From: an uncultured Erythrobacter sp.
GTDB taxonomy: Bacteria > Pseudomonadota > Alphaproteobacteria > Sphingomonadales > Sphingomonadaceae
Length of the DNA stretch: 64,000 nucleotides
Direction: 5' to 3'
NCBI RefSeq assembly: GCF_947499705.1
Contig: NZ_CANMPJ010000001.1
Location: forward strand, 1,647,501 to 1,711,500
Under the pieces are notes generated by a model that saw only the letters and a program-made list of their open reading frames with translations, ran no database searches and was not told where the DNA came from. Position 1 is the first letter of the stretch. Each line of letters starts with the position of its first letter. Position numbers and translations under genes: made by a program. This document shows, piece by piece, positions 25,846 through 35,434 of the stretch.

Positions 25846-26409
25846 TCAGCCCTGAGGATCAACGATCCCAGCTAAGCGATAGACTACCATCGCTGCGGCT
25901 ACGGTTAGTGCAATAGAGTAAAAGAACAGCGACGTTCCCAAGAATCCAAGGAAGACGTTTGCACCAAGAAATAGGCCAGTTTCAGCGACAGCCCCCCCAA
26001 ACAGGAATTCATCTGTCTCAAAAACAAAAGTGGCCTCACGGACATAGCTCAAAATCAGCGCAAGTACTTGGACAAATATGAAGTGAAAAAAGGTCGCATT
26101 CATCTCGTCGAGGTAGGGAATACCCCCATCATTCTCAGTCGCCTTCAATGCGCGCTTAATACGAGAACTGATAATCGAAAAGAGGATTGCGTAAGTTCCG
26201 AGACTGAACCCAAGAAGACTAGGAAGTATCTCGCGGCAGTAGCTGATCCAATCAATATGCCATAAGCGAAAATTGCCGATTGCCAAAAATAGCGCCACCC
26301 AAAAGAACGGTGAACGGAGGATCGCTTTTCGCCCGCCGTAATTGGAAAGGTAGCGTCTCAGAACCTTCCAAAGAGTGCGCCATTGTTCATCGCCGTCATC
26401 AACCATCAC
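25846..26409 (-). CDS. Four-span membrane protein of a low-GC operon
   Basis: A 187-residue protein with a polar N-terminus and about four hydrophobic spans (residues about 34-48, 63-82, 106-123 and 139-178). No enzyme motif is recognisable. It starts with an ATGA overlap with the DUF4747-like gene, so the two are translationally coupled. By eye base composition is less GC-rich than the flanking genes, with many A- and T-ending codons, which suggests horizontal transfer. It could be a membrane effector paired with the upstream protein; this is inference. Confidence 0.7.
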   Translation of the reverse strand: MMVDDGDEQWRTLWKVLRRYLSNYGGRKAILRSPFFWVALFLAIGNFRLWHIDWISYCREILPSLLGFSLGTYAILFSIISSRIKRALKATENDGGIPYLDEMNATFFHFIFVQVLALILSYVREATFVFETDEFLFGGAVAETGLFLGANVFLGFLGTSLFFYSIALTVAAAMVVYRLAGIVDPQG

Positions 26410-27257
26410 TCACCAGCAATATCTCGCATTGCCTGTGCTTCGGTCTGCTCATCGGTATCATATCGCATTTGCCGAAGCTCTGGATGTTCATTGGTTGAAC
26501 GTTTCTCTTTTCCTTCGGCGGTTCTTCCCTCCACATCTATCTTCCCATTGGCGAGCGCAGGCTGACTGACCCTCCGAATCTCATCACTCACGTTTACGCT
26601 GCCGCCTCTTTCAGCGGTGTATGCGACTTCGAATTGACGACTGCCAGTTGCAGCGAGATGCTGTTGTATGCGCTCTTCAAAATCTCCATCGAAGATATCT
26701 GCGTTTGGTCGTTCTATCTTGATGCTAACCTTCGTGATCTTCTCCAATGCGAAGATTCGGTCCAGAGACTGGCGACTTTGAACCATAGTCACCTTAACGT
26801 CGCCAAACTCTCGCTGGATCTCCGACCGCTGTAGCAAGCGTTCGAACATGCGAGTGGCATCTCTTATCGAGAGAGTATCGCCTTTCGAATACGTTTGAAG
26901 AAACAGCTTGTGCGATTTCAGCTTGAAGACGAAATGAAAGGACTTTGGATTCGGATACAGGTTTTCCGGAATGGAAATCTCGGCAACTTTCTCGCCCGCT
27001 GCTTCTTGAAGATTCTCTAGATCAAACCACTCTGAGTCAGTATCAACCTTCGTAAAGGTCGTTAGAATTCCCTCGACGAATCCAGCTTCCAGAGTGTCGG
27101 TGTTCAAAAGTGAAATGACCCCGTATCGATCACCTCGAAGTTTGGTGCCAGCCTTCAATTGATAAGCACGCTGAATTAGACTTGCATAAACATATTCAGA
27201 ATTCGGGTGCGCTCTAATGTTGATAACCCCACTACGCATTAGTGCTTTCTGACCCAC
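26406..27257 (-). CDS. DUF4747-like protein
   Basis: A 283-residue protein. GVINIRAHPNSEYVYASLIQRAYQL, then LRGDRYGVISLLNTDTLEAGFVEGILTTFTKVD and WFDLENLQEAAGEKVAEISIPENLYPNPKSFHFVFKLKSHKLFLQTYS resemble, from memory, the DUF4747 family, which is patchily distributed and uncharacterised. GGGAGGACTTC before the GTG at 27257 is a strong ribosome-binding site, so GTG rather than the ATG at 27239 is the start. Codon use is AT-richer than that of uvrA next door. It forms a two-gene operon with the membrane protein. A defence or toxin-antitoxin role is possible but not shown. Confidence 0.68.
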   Translation of the reverse strand: MGQKALMRSGVINIRAHPNSEYVYASLIQRAYQLKAGTKLRGDRYGVISLLNTDTLEAGFVEGILTTFTKVDTDSEWFDLENLQEAAGEKVAEISIPENLYPNPKSFHFVFKLKSHKLFLQTYSKGDTLSIRDATRMFERLLQRSEIQREFGDVKVTMVQSRQSLDRIFALEKITKVSIKIERPNADIFDGDFEERIQQHLAATGSRQFEVAYTAERGGSVNVSDEIRRVSQPALANGKIDVEGRTAEGKEKRSTNEHPELRQMRYDTDEQTEAQAMRDIAGE

Positions 27258-27349
27258 GAAGTCCTCCCATTGAATTGAATACTTCGCCCAAGATAGGAAC
27301 TATTAATACCCGATTCAATTCACCAAAATCATCTATTTGGTCCAGATCA

Positions 27350-30274
27350 CTACTCCGCCGCCTCCCGCGCAGCGCTGCCCTTCTCCAACATCGGCTTCAG
27401 ATATGCCCCCGTAAACGACCGCGGCTCCTCCGCCACCTCTTCCGGGGTGCCTTGCGCGACCACTTCACCGCCGCGCACACCTCCGTCCGGGCCGAGGTCG
27501 AGGATATGATCGGCCGTCTTGATCACGTCGAGATTGTGCTCGATCACCACCACCGAATTGCCTTGCTCCACCAGCCGGTGAAGCACTTCGAGCAGTTTGC
27601 GCACGTCCTCGAAATGCAGGCCGGTCGTCGGCTCGTCGAGGATGTAGAGCGTCTGCCCGGTTGAGCGTTTGGCCAGTTCCTTCGCCAGCTTCACCCGCTG
27701 CGCCTCGCCGCCCGACAGCGTCGTAGCCTGCTGGCCAACCTTGACGTAGCCGAGCCCCACTTCGTTCAGCATCCGCATCTTGTCGCGGATCGGGGGGACG
27801 GCCTTGAAGAACTCCTCCGCATCCTCGATCGTCATGTCGAGCACGTCGGCGATCGACAGCCCCTTGAACTTCACCTCCAGCGTTTCGCGGTTGTAGCGTT
27901 TGCCGCCGCATTCCTCACACGTGACGTAGACGTCGGGGAGGAAGTGCATCTCGATCTTGATCAGGCCGTCGCCGGTGCATTGCTCGCAGCGCCCGCCTTT
28001 GACGTTGAAGGAGAAGCGGCCGGGTTTGTAGCCCCGCGCCTGGCTTTCGGGCAGGCCCGCAAACCAGTCGCGGATCTGGGTGAAGGCGCCGGTGTAGGTC
28101 GCGGGGTTGGAGCGCGGGGTGCGGCCGATGGGCGACTGGTCGATCTCGATCACCTTGTCGCAATATTCGAGGCCGGTGATCGCCTCGTGCTTGCCCGCGA
28201 TGATGCGCGCGCCGTTGAGCACGCGGGCGGCGGAGGCGTAGAGCGTGTCGATGGTGAAGGACGACTTGCCCGAGCCGGAGACGCCGGTGATGCAGGTGAA
28301 GGTGCCGAGCGGGATGGAGGCGGTGACGTCCTTGAGGTTGTTCGCCTGCGCGCCTTTGACAGTGAGCTGGTGGCCGTTGCCTGTGCGGCGGGTTTGCGGG
28401 ACCGCGATTTCGCGCCGCCCTGTGAGGTAATCGGCGGTGAGACTCTTGCGGGACTTCATGATCTGCTTGAGCGTGCCCTGCGCGACCACTTCGCCGCCGC
28501 GCACGCCTGCGCCGGGGCCGAGATCGACGATATGGTCGGCCTGGCGGATCGCGTCCTCGTCATGCTCGACCACGATCACGGTGTTGCCGAGATCGCGCAG
28601 CCGCTTGAGCGTTTCCAGCAGCCGGTCATTGTCGCGCTGGTGCAGACCGATGCTGGGCTCGTCGAGCACGTAGAGCACGCCGCTCAGCCCTGAGCCGATC
28701 TGCGAGGCAAGGCGGATACGCTGGCTCTCTCCACCCGAAAGTGTTCCTGAAGTCCGGTCGAGATTGAGGTAGTCCAGCCCGACATTGTCGAGGAAGCCCA
28801 ACCGCTCGTTGATCTCCTTGAGAATGGCGCGCGCGATCTGCGATTGCTGATCGGTCAGCTTGTCGTCGAGCGCGAGGAACCAGTCCTTCGCATCCGACAC
28901 GCTCATGACGGTCGGCGCGGCTATATCGGTGCCCGCGACCTTCACCGCGAGTGACTTCTCATTGAGCCGCTTGCCGCCGCAGGTCTCGCATGGCTGCGCG
29001 GTCTGGAACTTCGACAGCTCCTCCTGCATCCAACTGCTCTCGGTCTGCATCATCCGGCGGTTGAGGTTGCCAATGACACCCTCGAACGGCTTGTTCACCG
29101 TGTATTGCTTGCGCCCATCCTTGAACGTCAGCGCGACCGGCATACCGCCCGTGCCGTGGAGGATGATGAGCTTCTGATCCGGTTCCAGCTCGTTCCAAGG
29201 CGTGGTGATCGTGAAGTCGTACGCTTTGGCGAGGCTGCTCAGCACCTGCATGTAGTAGGGCGACGGCGGGTTGGACTTAGCCCACGGAGCAATCGCCCCT
29301 TGCTTGAGCGTCAAAGCCTCGTTCGGCACCACCAGCTGCTCGTCGAACAGTTGTTTTTCACCGATCCCGTCGCAGGTCGGACACGCGCCCTGCGGCGAGT
29401 TGAACGAGAACAGGCGCGGCTCGATCTCCTCAATGGTGAAGCCGCTAACCGGGCAAGCGAACTTTTCGGAGAACACGATGCGGTTGGCGGGGATACCCGC
29501 GCCCTTCATCGCGCCGCCTGAAGCCTCTTCTTCCTCGCGTCCCGGGACCACACCATCGGCCAGGTCGATATATGCCAAGCCCTCTGCTAGCTTCAGCGCG
29601 GTCTCGAACGAGTCCGCCAGCCGCGTCTCCAGCCCTTCCTTCACCGCGAGGCGATCCACCACCACTTCAATGTCGTGCTTGAACTTCTTGTCGAGCGCTG
29701 GCGCTTCCTCGATGGGGTAAAGCTCCCCATCGATCCGTACGCGGGTGAAGCCTGCCTTCTGCCATTCGGCCAGCTCCTTGCGGTACTCGCCCTTGCGCCC
29801 GCGCACGACCGGCGCGAGCAGATAAAGGCGCGTGCCCTCAGGCAGTTCCATCACGCGGTCGACCATGTTGGAAACGGTTTGCGCTTCAATCGGCTTACCG
29901 GTTGCAGGCGAGTACGGCACCCCCACCCTCGCCCATAACAGCCGCATATAATCGTAAATCTCAGTCACCGTCGCCACCGTCGAGCGCGGATTGCGGCTCG
30001 TGGTCTTCTGCTCGATCGAGATCGCGGGTGAGAGCCCGTCAATATGCTCCACATCGGGCTTCTGCATCATCTCAAGGAACTGCCGCGCATAGGCGCTCAG
30101 GCTCTCAACATAACGCCGCTGCCCCTCGGCATAGATCGTGTCGAACGCAAGGCTCGACTTCCCGCTCCCGGACAGCCCGGTCACCACGATCAACGCATCG
30201 CGCGGTAGGTCGATATCGACACCCTTGAGATTATGCTCGCGGGCACCGCGGACGGAGATTTTGGTCAGGCTCAT
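27350..30274 (-). CDS. uvrA: Excinuclease ABC subunit A
   Basis: UvrA is the damage-sensing ATPase of nucleotide excision repair and works with UvrB. The 974-residue protein has both ABC modules: Walker [15 protein letters not shown] (about residue 33) and [14 protein letters not shown] (about 655), two LSGGE(S/A)QR signatures, and three zinc-binding regions (CPVSG...[18 protein letters not shown] and CEQCTGDG...[10 protein letters not shown]). Length is normal for the family. An alphaproteobacterial LexA box lies 12 bases before its ATG, so damage induction is expected. The accessory low-GC operon ends 92 bases downstream. Confidence 0.98.
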   Translation of the reverse strand: MSLTKISVRGAREHNLKGVDIDLPRDALIVVTGLSGSGKSSLAFDTIYAEGQRRYVESLSAYARQFLEMMQKPDVEHIDGLSPAISIEQKTTSRNPRSTVATVTEIYDYMRLLWARVGVPYSPATGKPIEAQTVSNMVDRVMELPEGTRLYLLAPVVRGRKGEYRKELAEWQKAGFTRVRIDGELYPIEEAPALDKKFKHDIEVVVDRLAVKEGLETRLADSFETALKLAEGLAYIDLADGVVPGREEEEASGGAMKGAGIPANRIVFSEKFACPVSGFTIEEIEPRLFSFNSPQGACPTCDGIGEKQLFDEQLVVPNEALTLKQGAIAPWAKSNPPSPYYMQVLSSLAKAYDFTITTPWNELEPDQKLIILHGTGGMPVALTFKDGRKQYTVNKPFEGVIGNLNRRMMQTESSWMQEELSKFQTAQPCETCGGKRLNEKSLAVKVAGTDIAAPTVMSVSDAKDWFLALDDKLTDQQSQIARAILKEINERLGFLDNVGLDYLNLDRTSGTLSGGESQRIRLASQIGSGLSGVLYVLDEPSIGLHQRDNDRLLETLKRLRDLGNTVIVVEHDEDAIRQADHIVDLGPGAGVRGGEVVAQGTLKQIMKSRKSLTADYLTGRREIAVPQTRRTGNGHQLTVKGAQANNLKDVTASIPLGTFTCITGVSGSGKSSFTIDTLYASAARVLNGARIIAGKHEAITGLEYCDKVIEIDQSPIGRTPRSNPATYTGAFTQIRDWFAGLPESQARGYKPGRFSFNVKGGRCEQCTGDGLIKIEMHFLPDVYVTCEECGGKRYNRETLEVKFKGLSIADVLDMTIEDAEEFFKAVPPIRDKMRMLNEVGLGYVKVGQQATTLSGGEAQRVKLAKELAKRSTGQTLYILDEPTTGLHFEDVRKLLEVLHRLVEQGNSVVVIEHNLDVIKTADHILDLGPDGGVRGGEVVAQGTPEEVAEEPRSFTGAYLKPMLEKGSAAREAAE

Positions 30275-30285
30275 AGGTGATGTTT

Positions 30286-30300
30286 GTTCCGGAAATGTTC
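30286..30300 (-). promoter_or_regulatory. LexA (SOS) box of uvrA
   Basis: GTTC-CGGAAAT-GTTC matches exactly the direct repeat GTTC-N7-GTTC bound by LexA in Alphaproteobacteria. It is placed between the uvrA start at 30274 and its upstream region, where bound LexA would block transcription. Confidence 0.85.
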
Positions 30301-30500
30301 GCGTTGGTCAAGGGGTGGATTAGGTGTGGTCCACGGGGTCGAGATGAGTGGGTGCGAGATTGCCCCTAGGCGCTGCGGTTTCAACGGTCGGCAGTTCGGT
30401 TGGTTTCAACGGAGATCAGTTTTTTGCAGGGGCGTGATGGCGATCACAGTTCCCGTCGCTCAAGCGGCTTAAGAGGGCCTCGAAACCAGAAGGGGAATGT

Positions 30501-32045
30501 ATGCGCAACCTGTATCGGACCACTATCGTCGCATTGGCGGCCACTGCGCTCTCGGGCTGTGCCGCTCTCAATTCAACTGCTTGGAAATTCAACGGGCCAA
30601 ACACTCCCAAAAAGTCCCGCATCATCACGGTCGATGATGGCCAAAGGCACCTTGTGATGGTCGAAGACAAGGACGGCTACATCCGCGCTTGTGCCGAACC
30701 CGATCGCGACACGTTTAGTGCGCAAAGTGGTTCATTCGCAGCGTTGATCAACTTTGGCGGCGTCACAAATGAGGGACAAGCCGCAGGCGTCACAAGCGAG
30801 GCAGTGGCGACAATCGAGCGCACACAAACGGTGAACTTGCTGCGCGACTCTTTCTATCGAACCTGCGAGCGATGGCTTTCGGGAGCGATCGACAAGGAGC
30901 ATTTCCTGACGCTGGCGGCGCGCGATCACCGATCGATGGTTGCTGTGCTGGCGGTTGAACAGCTCACCGGAGTAGTAAAAGCCCCAGCGACGATCATCAG
31001 CGGACCGGCCGTCAACGCCTCGATCGCGCGATCCGAAGAACTGGTCGAGCTGCTCAAGAGCTACAAGGCTGAGCGCGAAGAAGCTGAAAAGGCATTGAAG
31101 ACTGCCGAAACCGAGTTTGCTGCAATCAACCAGCCGTTTCCCAAGCCTTCACCAACTCCAACCCCGGCGCCGACGCCTACTCCGGCACCGAGTCCGACAC
31201 CATCGCCAACACCAAGCCCTTCTCCTGCGCCCAGTCCAACTCCCACACCAAGCCCTGCGCCAACTCCGGCACCCAAACCGCTTTGCGAACATGATGCTGC
31301 ACCGGAAAGCGCGAAGGACGAATTCGCAAAATGCGGTCCGGCAAAGGCCAAGGTGGACGCCGCCAAGAGCAAATTCGATGCGGCGGTGAAGCGTGAAAAC
31401 AGCGTTCTCGACCAACTCGAAAACCTCGCTTCAGGCCTCGGGGCTGCGAGTGGCGGAGGCAAGAACAAGCAAGGCGGATTCGATTCCCAAACCCACGGAT
31501 TGAGCGATGTGCAGATGGCACTTATTGGTCCGACGATTGAGAGAATTGCGCTTCGAGCTGGCATCGATGAAGCGTTGATGTTCTGCATTTCTTACCTCAG
31601 CTCGAACAGATTCCTCGAGCAAGACACCACACGTAGAATGTGCAACAAAGTGGTGAGCTCGCGAGCCGCGCAAGACGAGAAGATTTCGGCCAAGCTTGCC
31701 AACGCCGACGAGGTGGAGAGACAATCGATCATCGATGGGGCGAATGAACCCCTCGCCCAAGCGCAAGCAGACGTCCGCTACGCTGAATACCAAATCTTCC
31801 TGATGAAGCTGAAGTTTGCAGTCGAGACCACGCCTGCGGAGAGATGGGAGGAACTGTGGTTACAGTTCACGAAGTCTACTGGAGCAATGGTGCCTGAATG
31901 CACCTCTCAAGTTCTCTGCCGCGCGTACCTGGCGTTGGACGATACAGACCCGTTGTACTTCGACTTCGTGACAAACAAGCAGATCACTTTGGCCGCTCTC
32001 GCAATCTGGCAAGATGCCCTGAAATCATCAAAAATGCAGGAGTAG
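30501..32045 (+). CDS. Large lipoprotein with Pro-Thr-Ser-Ala linker, unknown function
   Basis: A 514-residue protein with a lipobox (ALSGCAAL, Cys20). Residues about 180-205 form a Lys/Glu/Ala-rich helix, followed by a long linker (about 213-263) made of repeats of PTP, PAP and PSP, then a Cys-containing segment [17 protein letters not shown], a second coiled-coil-like helix, and a C-terminal mainly helical domain (about 335-514) with several cysteines. The linker looks built to reach across the cell wall. No enzyme motif was recognised. A 61-residue gene follows after six bases. It is divergent from uvrA. Confidence 0.75.
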   Translation: MRNLYRTTIVALAATALSGCAALNSTAWKFNGPNTPKKSRIITVDDGQRHLVMVEDKDGYIRACAEPDRDTFSAQSGSFAALINFGGVTNEGQAAGVTSEAVATIERTQTVNLLRDSFYRTCERWLSGAIDKEHFLTLAARDHRSMVAVLAVEQLTGVVKAPATIISGPAVNASIARSEELVELLKSYKAEREEAEKALKTAETEFAAINQPFPKPSPTPTPAPTPTPAPSPTPSPTPSPSPAPSPTPTPSPAPTPAPKPLCEHDAAPESAKDEFAKCGPAKAKVDAAKSKFDAAVKRENSVLDQLENLASGLGAASGGGKNKQGGFDSQTHGLSDVQMALIGPTIERIALRAGIDEALMFCISYLSSNRFLEQDTTRRMCNKVVSSRAAQDEKISAKLANADEVERQSIIDGANEPLAQAQADVRYAEYQIFLMKLKFAVETTPAERWEELWLQFTKSTGAMVPECTSQVLCRAYLALDDTDPLYFDFVTNKQITLAALAIWQDALKSSKMQE

Positions 32046-32051
32046 AATAGC

Positions 32052-32237
32052 ATGTCAACAAAAGCATATGCAGCACGAAATGCCAGAGAGGCACGTCAAC
32101 TGATCAATGCAATGAGGGCTGCCGGGCACACCAACATTGCGCTGGTTGGACCAAGCACATCGGTGGACGCGCGTTCATTGCCGAATGCTCGCTGGCTGGT
32201 TGTGGGAAGCAATTCGGACATTCGCGTTGTCCCATGA
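32052..32237 (+). CDS. Small protein next to the large lipoprotein
   Basis: A 61-residue protein, MSTKAYAARNAREARQLINAMRAAGHTNIALVG and ending ARWLVVGSNSDIRVVP. It has one amphipathic helix and a short strand region, with no signal peptide. It starts six bases after the lipoprotein stop (AGGAG lies across that stop), so it belongs to the same transcript. Function unknown; small size leaves room for a spurious frame, but the ribosome-binding site supports it. Confidence 0.5.
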   Translation: MSTKAYAARNAREARQLINAMRAAGHTNIALVGPSTSVDARSLPNARWLVVGSNSDIRVVP

Positions 32238-32593
32238 ATGCTTTGGTCCAGTTCTGAGAGAACAGGCCAAAACTACTTCGGTGATCGGGCGTCGCACTCT
32301 CCAGCGCTGTGACGCCCTCAAGCCGTGCAAATTAGACGTTCTCGACCCGCCAATGCCGAGCCCCAACCAAACGTGGAAGCCCGGAAAGCGGATGGCTAAG
32401 CAATACCACGCAAAGAGAATCCTTCAAAATCTTGATTGAGCAAATCACTGTTCCATATACAATTTTCGAGTTTCTCACCCCACCTACAGAAAATCTAAAG
32501 TCCCGCTTTGACCCGCGATCCTTCACATGGGACACCTCTTTGCAGGTCTTCCGCCTCGTCCTTTGGGTCGCACCATGGCCTTAGCGGGCTGTC
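32238..32593. other. Gap with no gene seen
   Basis: About 350 bases, AT-richer from 32400 to 32500. Short frames exist on both strands but none has a good start, composition or recognisable content. The right edge holds the terminator of the leftward importer operon. Confidence 0.5.
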
Positions 32594-32646
32594 AAAGAGA
32601 GGCACTCCGTGGGTGCCCTGCACCATGGGCAGTCCCATGGAGTGCC
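32594..32646 (-). terminator. Long hairpin terminator of the importer operon
   Basis: GGCACTCCGTGGG (32601-32613) pairs with CCCATGGAGTGCC (32634-32646), one G-T pair, with an inner TGCCC / GGGCA stem. Reading leftward it is followed by TCTCTTTGAC. It lies 32 bases after the ATPase stop. Confidence 0.65.
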
Positions 32647-32677
32647 GCTTCTCTTCCCGAGCTATCGGGTTTGCGGC

Positions 32678-33424
32678 TTATGTGTCTCGCGTCACCAGTG
32701 CGCGCGAACCCTTTTCGCCGAGCCATTCGGTGGCGATGCCCCATCCGTTTGCGATGTTCTCTGGCGATAGTGCTTCGTCCGGTGCGCCATCGGCGACCAG
32801 ACGTCCTTCTCGCAGCACAAGCACGCGATCCGCGTGGTTCATCGCCAGCGCCAGATCGTGCAGCACGATCACCACGCCCTGCCCAGCCTCGGCGCAGGTC
32901 TTGAAATGGGTGATCAGAGCCAGTTGATGCGCTAGATCAAGCGCAGCCAGCGGCTCATCGGCGAGGACCCAATGCGGGCTTCCGGCCAGCACGCGGGCCA
33001 GCAAGGCTCGAGCGCGTTCGCCGCCTGACAGCTTGCTTGCAGGACGGCGGCGCAAATCTTCGAGGTTCAGCGCGCTTATTGCGGCTTCGACTTCTGTCTC
33101 GCCCCGGTCACGATGCGGCAATCGGCCGAGTGCGACAAGGCTCTCTACCGAGACATCCCAAGCGACATCGGCGCTCTGGGGAAGGTAGCCGATCGCCTTG
33201 GCGCGCTCGCGTGCTTGTATCTCCAGCAAACTGTCATCGCCCAGTGACACTCTGCCCGATGCGGGTTCGAGTAATCCAGCGAGGCCCATCAGCAGGCTCG
33301 ACTTGCCCGCGCCATTGGGGCCGCAAATCGCGGTGATCTCACCCGGGCGGAGGCTGGCTGTGACCTGTTGCAAGACCAGCCGGCCACCACGCCTCAGGGA
33401 GAGGTTCTCAGACGACAGGTTCAT
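32678..33424 (-). CDS. ABC importer ATPase, BtuD/FecE type
   Basis: A 248-residue ABC ATPase that powers uptake of a cobalamin- or siderophore-like compound. Walker A is GPNGAGKSSLL (about residues 36-46), the Q-loop is GYLPQSADV, the signature is LSGGERARALLARVLAG, and Walker B is WVLADEPLAALD with HD in VLHDLALAMNHADRV. The frame is open far upstream, but the ATG at 33424 overlaps the permease stop in ATGA and the family begins here. It is the last gene of a three-gene operon. Confidence 0.92.
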   Translation of the reverse strand: MNLSSENLSLRRGGRLVLQQVTASLRPGEITAICGPNGAGKSSLLMGLAGLLEPASGRVSLGDDSLLEIQARERAKAIGYLPQSADVAWDVSVESLVALGRLPHRDRGETEVEAAISALNLEDLRRRPASKLSGGERARALLARVLAGSPHWVLADEPLAALDLAHQLALITHFKTCAEAGQGVVIVLHDLALAMNHADRVLVLREGRLVADGAPDEALSPENIANGWGIATEWLGEKGSRALVTRDT

Positions 33425-34413
33425 ATCCGTCCGCTCCTCATGCGCAGCAGCAGCCAGAGGAAGAACGGCGCGCCGATCAGGCTTAGCGCGATGCCGAGGC
33501 GCAGCTCGGTCACGAATGGGAGGATGCGCACGGCGCTGTCGGCGATGAGCACCAGACAAGCCCCGGCGAGCGCACTTGGCAGGATCAGGCTCGACGGCAA
33601 GCGGTCGGTCAACGGGCGGACCAGATGCGGGACTATGAGCCCGACAAAACCGATTATTCCGGCGACAGCCACGCCTGCTCCGACGGTCAGGCCGATACCG
33701 ATGACTAGCAGGAGCAGCAGGCGTTTGGGATCGATACCCATCGAGCGCGCAGCGTCCTCTCCCAAGGTCAATGCGTCGAGCGAGCGGGCGGCGAGGATCA
33801 GCACACCTATCCCGAACACGACCAGCGGCGCGGCGATCCAGACTTCGCGCCATGATCGATCGGTCAGCGCGCCATTGAGCCAGAGCACGATTTCGGACAG
33901 CGCGAACGGGTTTGGCGCGAGGGTGATGGCAAGCGCGGTGAGAGCACCGGCGAGACTTGCGATCATCAGTCCTGCCAAGGTGAAGAGCGCTATGCCTCCC
34001 CCTGCCCCGCCCGCTGCATCGGACGAGGTGCGTCCGGCGATCAGCGCGAGTAGCGTCATGGCGAGCGCCGCTCCGATCAACGCGAAGGCGGGGAGACTCC
34101 ACTGGGCGATGGCAGGCGGGAGCAGCGCTCCGAACCAGAAACTCGCGACTGCGCCAAGTGCGGCCATCGGCGCGATACCGAAAAGGCCGGGATCGGCGAG
34201 CGGATTGCGCAAGTAACCTTGCATAGCGGCTCCTGCTGCTCCGAGCCCTGCGCCGATTACGACAGCCAGCACGGCGCGGGGTGCACGAAGCTCGGCCAGG
34301 ATCATCCAGCCATTCGCGGTCACGTCCGGCACGACCCAAACGCGCCCGGCAAGCAGCGACAGCGGCAACAGCACGATCAATAACGCGGCAAAGACGAGGG
34401 TGGCCCGGTTCAC
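33421..34413 (-). CDS. ABC importer permease, BtuC/FecCD type
   Basis: A 330-residue membrane protein with about nine to ten spans. ELRAPRAVLAVVIGAGLGAAGAAMQGYLRNPLADPGLFGI (about residues 40-78) and IGFVGLIVPHLVRPL (about 250-264) are the family hallmarks. It forms the channel of a type II importer for cobalamin, haem or iron-siderophores. The GTG start at 34413 overlaps the binding-protein stop by four bases; a longer upstream reading would lie in the previous gene. Confidence 0.93.
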   Translation of the reverse strand: MNRATLVFAALLIVLLPLSLLAGRVWVVPDVTANGWMILAELRAPRAVLAVVIGAGLGAAGAAMQGYLRNPLADPGLFGIAPMAALGAVASFWFGALLPPAIAQWSLPAFALIGAALAMTLLALIAGRTSSDAAGGAGGGIALFTLAGLMIASLAGALTALAITLAPNPFALSEIVLWLNGALTDRSWREVWIAAPLVVFGIGVLILAARSLDALTLGEDAARSMGIDPKRLLLLLVIGIGLTVGAGVAVAGIIGFVGLIVPHLVRPLTDRLPSSLILPSALAGACLVLIADSAVRILPFVTELRLGIALSLIGAPFFLWLLLRMRSGRI

Positions 34414-35282
34414 AGGTTTGCCGCCCGTTTGCGAGTGCGCTCGAACTCTTCTCGGATCTCGAGCAGGCGCTGCCTCGCTTTGGGGATGGTGGGCCCTCCG
34501 CAATACAGCAGGCTTGTGTCGAATTCGGCGACCAGCATCCCGCGCTGACGTTCAAGCAATGGATGTGTCTGACCCGGCCGGTCTCCTGCGACCAGAAGGA
34601 TATCAGGAGGGTTGGCGAGCAACCGCTCAAGCGAGACGAAATCGGCCTGCTCCAACCCGCGCTCGGAGGTGTTGTTGGCAAGGCCCGCCCAGCGCAAATG
34701 CTCGGCGACGAGCGTTGTCTCGCCTGGAACGATCTGACCGGGCTGCCAAATCAGAGCCGACCATTCGGCCTTGCTTCCGGTTGGCGCCGTGGCATCTATC
34801 TTATCAATCAACGCGTCTCCGGCTCGCGAATTACCAACCAGTTCGGCCATTCGCTGAACCTGCTCGATGCTCTGCTGGGCTGTGTTCGGGCTGCCAAAGG
34901 TTTCGACGCGCAGGCCCAGCTGTTCCAATGTGGCACGCGTATTTGGAGCGATAAAAGTGCTGGCGAGCACGATATCCGGATCGAGCGCGAGCACCTCTTC
35001 AGCCGTTCCGCCCGTAACACCGAACCGAAGCGCCGTGTCGACATCCATCGAGCTCGCAGAGGGATCGCGGCTGTAGTGGGACAGAGCCAAGATCTGCTCG
35101 GGCGCAGCAACTTCGACCAAGATAGCATCGAGGCACGGATTGAGGCTTACAAATGTCGGACCATCTTCGCTGATGCCAGTCGGTACCCGCTCCGGCGCGC
35201 AGGATGCCATCAACAGGGCCGCGCAATACGCAGCGAACCGGCGCACACTCTGCCTGATGAAAGGGTGATGATCGAGCGCCAT
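34410..35282 (-). CDS. ABC importer substrate-binding lipoprotein, BtuF/FepB type
   Basis: A 290-residue protein with a lipobox (ALLMASCAPE, Cys about 28) and a periplasmic-binding fold: FVSLNPCLDAILVEVAAPEQILALSHYSRDPSASS at the N-terminal lobe and EEVLALDPDIVLASTFIAPNTRATLEQLGLRVETFG, which is the FepB/BtuF pattern. It gives the specificity of the importer, but cobalamin versus siderophore or haem cannot be told. No cobalamin riboswitch or Fur box was recognised upstream. It is divergent from the SleB gene. Confidence 0.88.
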   Translation of the reverse strand: MALDHHPFIRQSVRRFAAYCAALLMASCAPERVPTGISEDGPTFVSLNPCLDAILVEVAAPEQILALSHYSRDPSASSMDVDTALRFGVTGGTAEEVLALDPDIVLASTFIAPNTRATLEQLGLRVETFGSPNTAQQSIEQVQRMAELVGNSRAGDALIDKIDATAPTGSKAEWSALIWQPGQIVPGETTLVAEHLRWAGLANNTSERGLEQADFVSLERLLANPPDILLVAGDRPGQTHPLLERQRGMLVAEFDTSLLYCGGPTIPKARQRLLEIREEFERTRKRAANL

Positions 35283-35434
35283 AGTCCGGTGGCCAGCGAT
35301 AGGCGCGCGGACACCGGCTCGCAAGCCACCTGAAAAGACGCCGTTAACGGGTTAGTCAAAGGTGTTTGCTTTCGGGACGGCGCCGGTTTCGCGCTCGAAA
35401 CTCCCGCCCTCTCACGATACGCGCCAAGCGCGCC

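Noticed and set aside
31140-31290. Tandem DNA repeat array in the lipoprotein gene
   Set aside because: It encodes a Pro-Thr-Ser-Ala linker; the repeat is at the protein level and too irregular to be a mobile or CRISPR-like element.
32678-34681. 667-codon leftward frame that includes the importer ATPase
   Set aside because: Only the last 248 codons match a protein family; the rest reads the permease and binding-protein genes out of frame. The ATG at 33424 is the true start.
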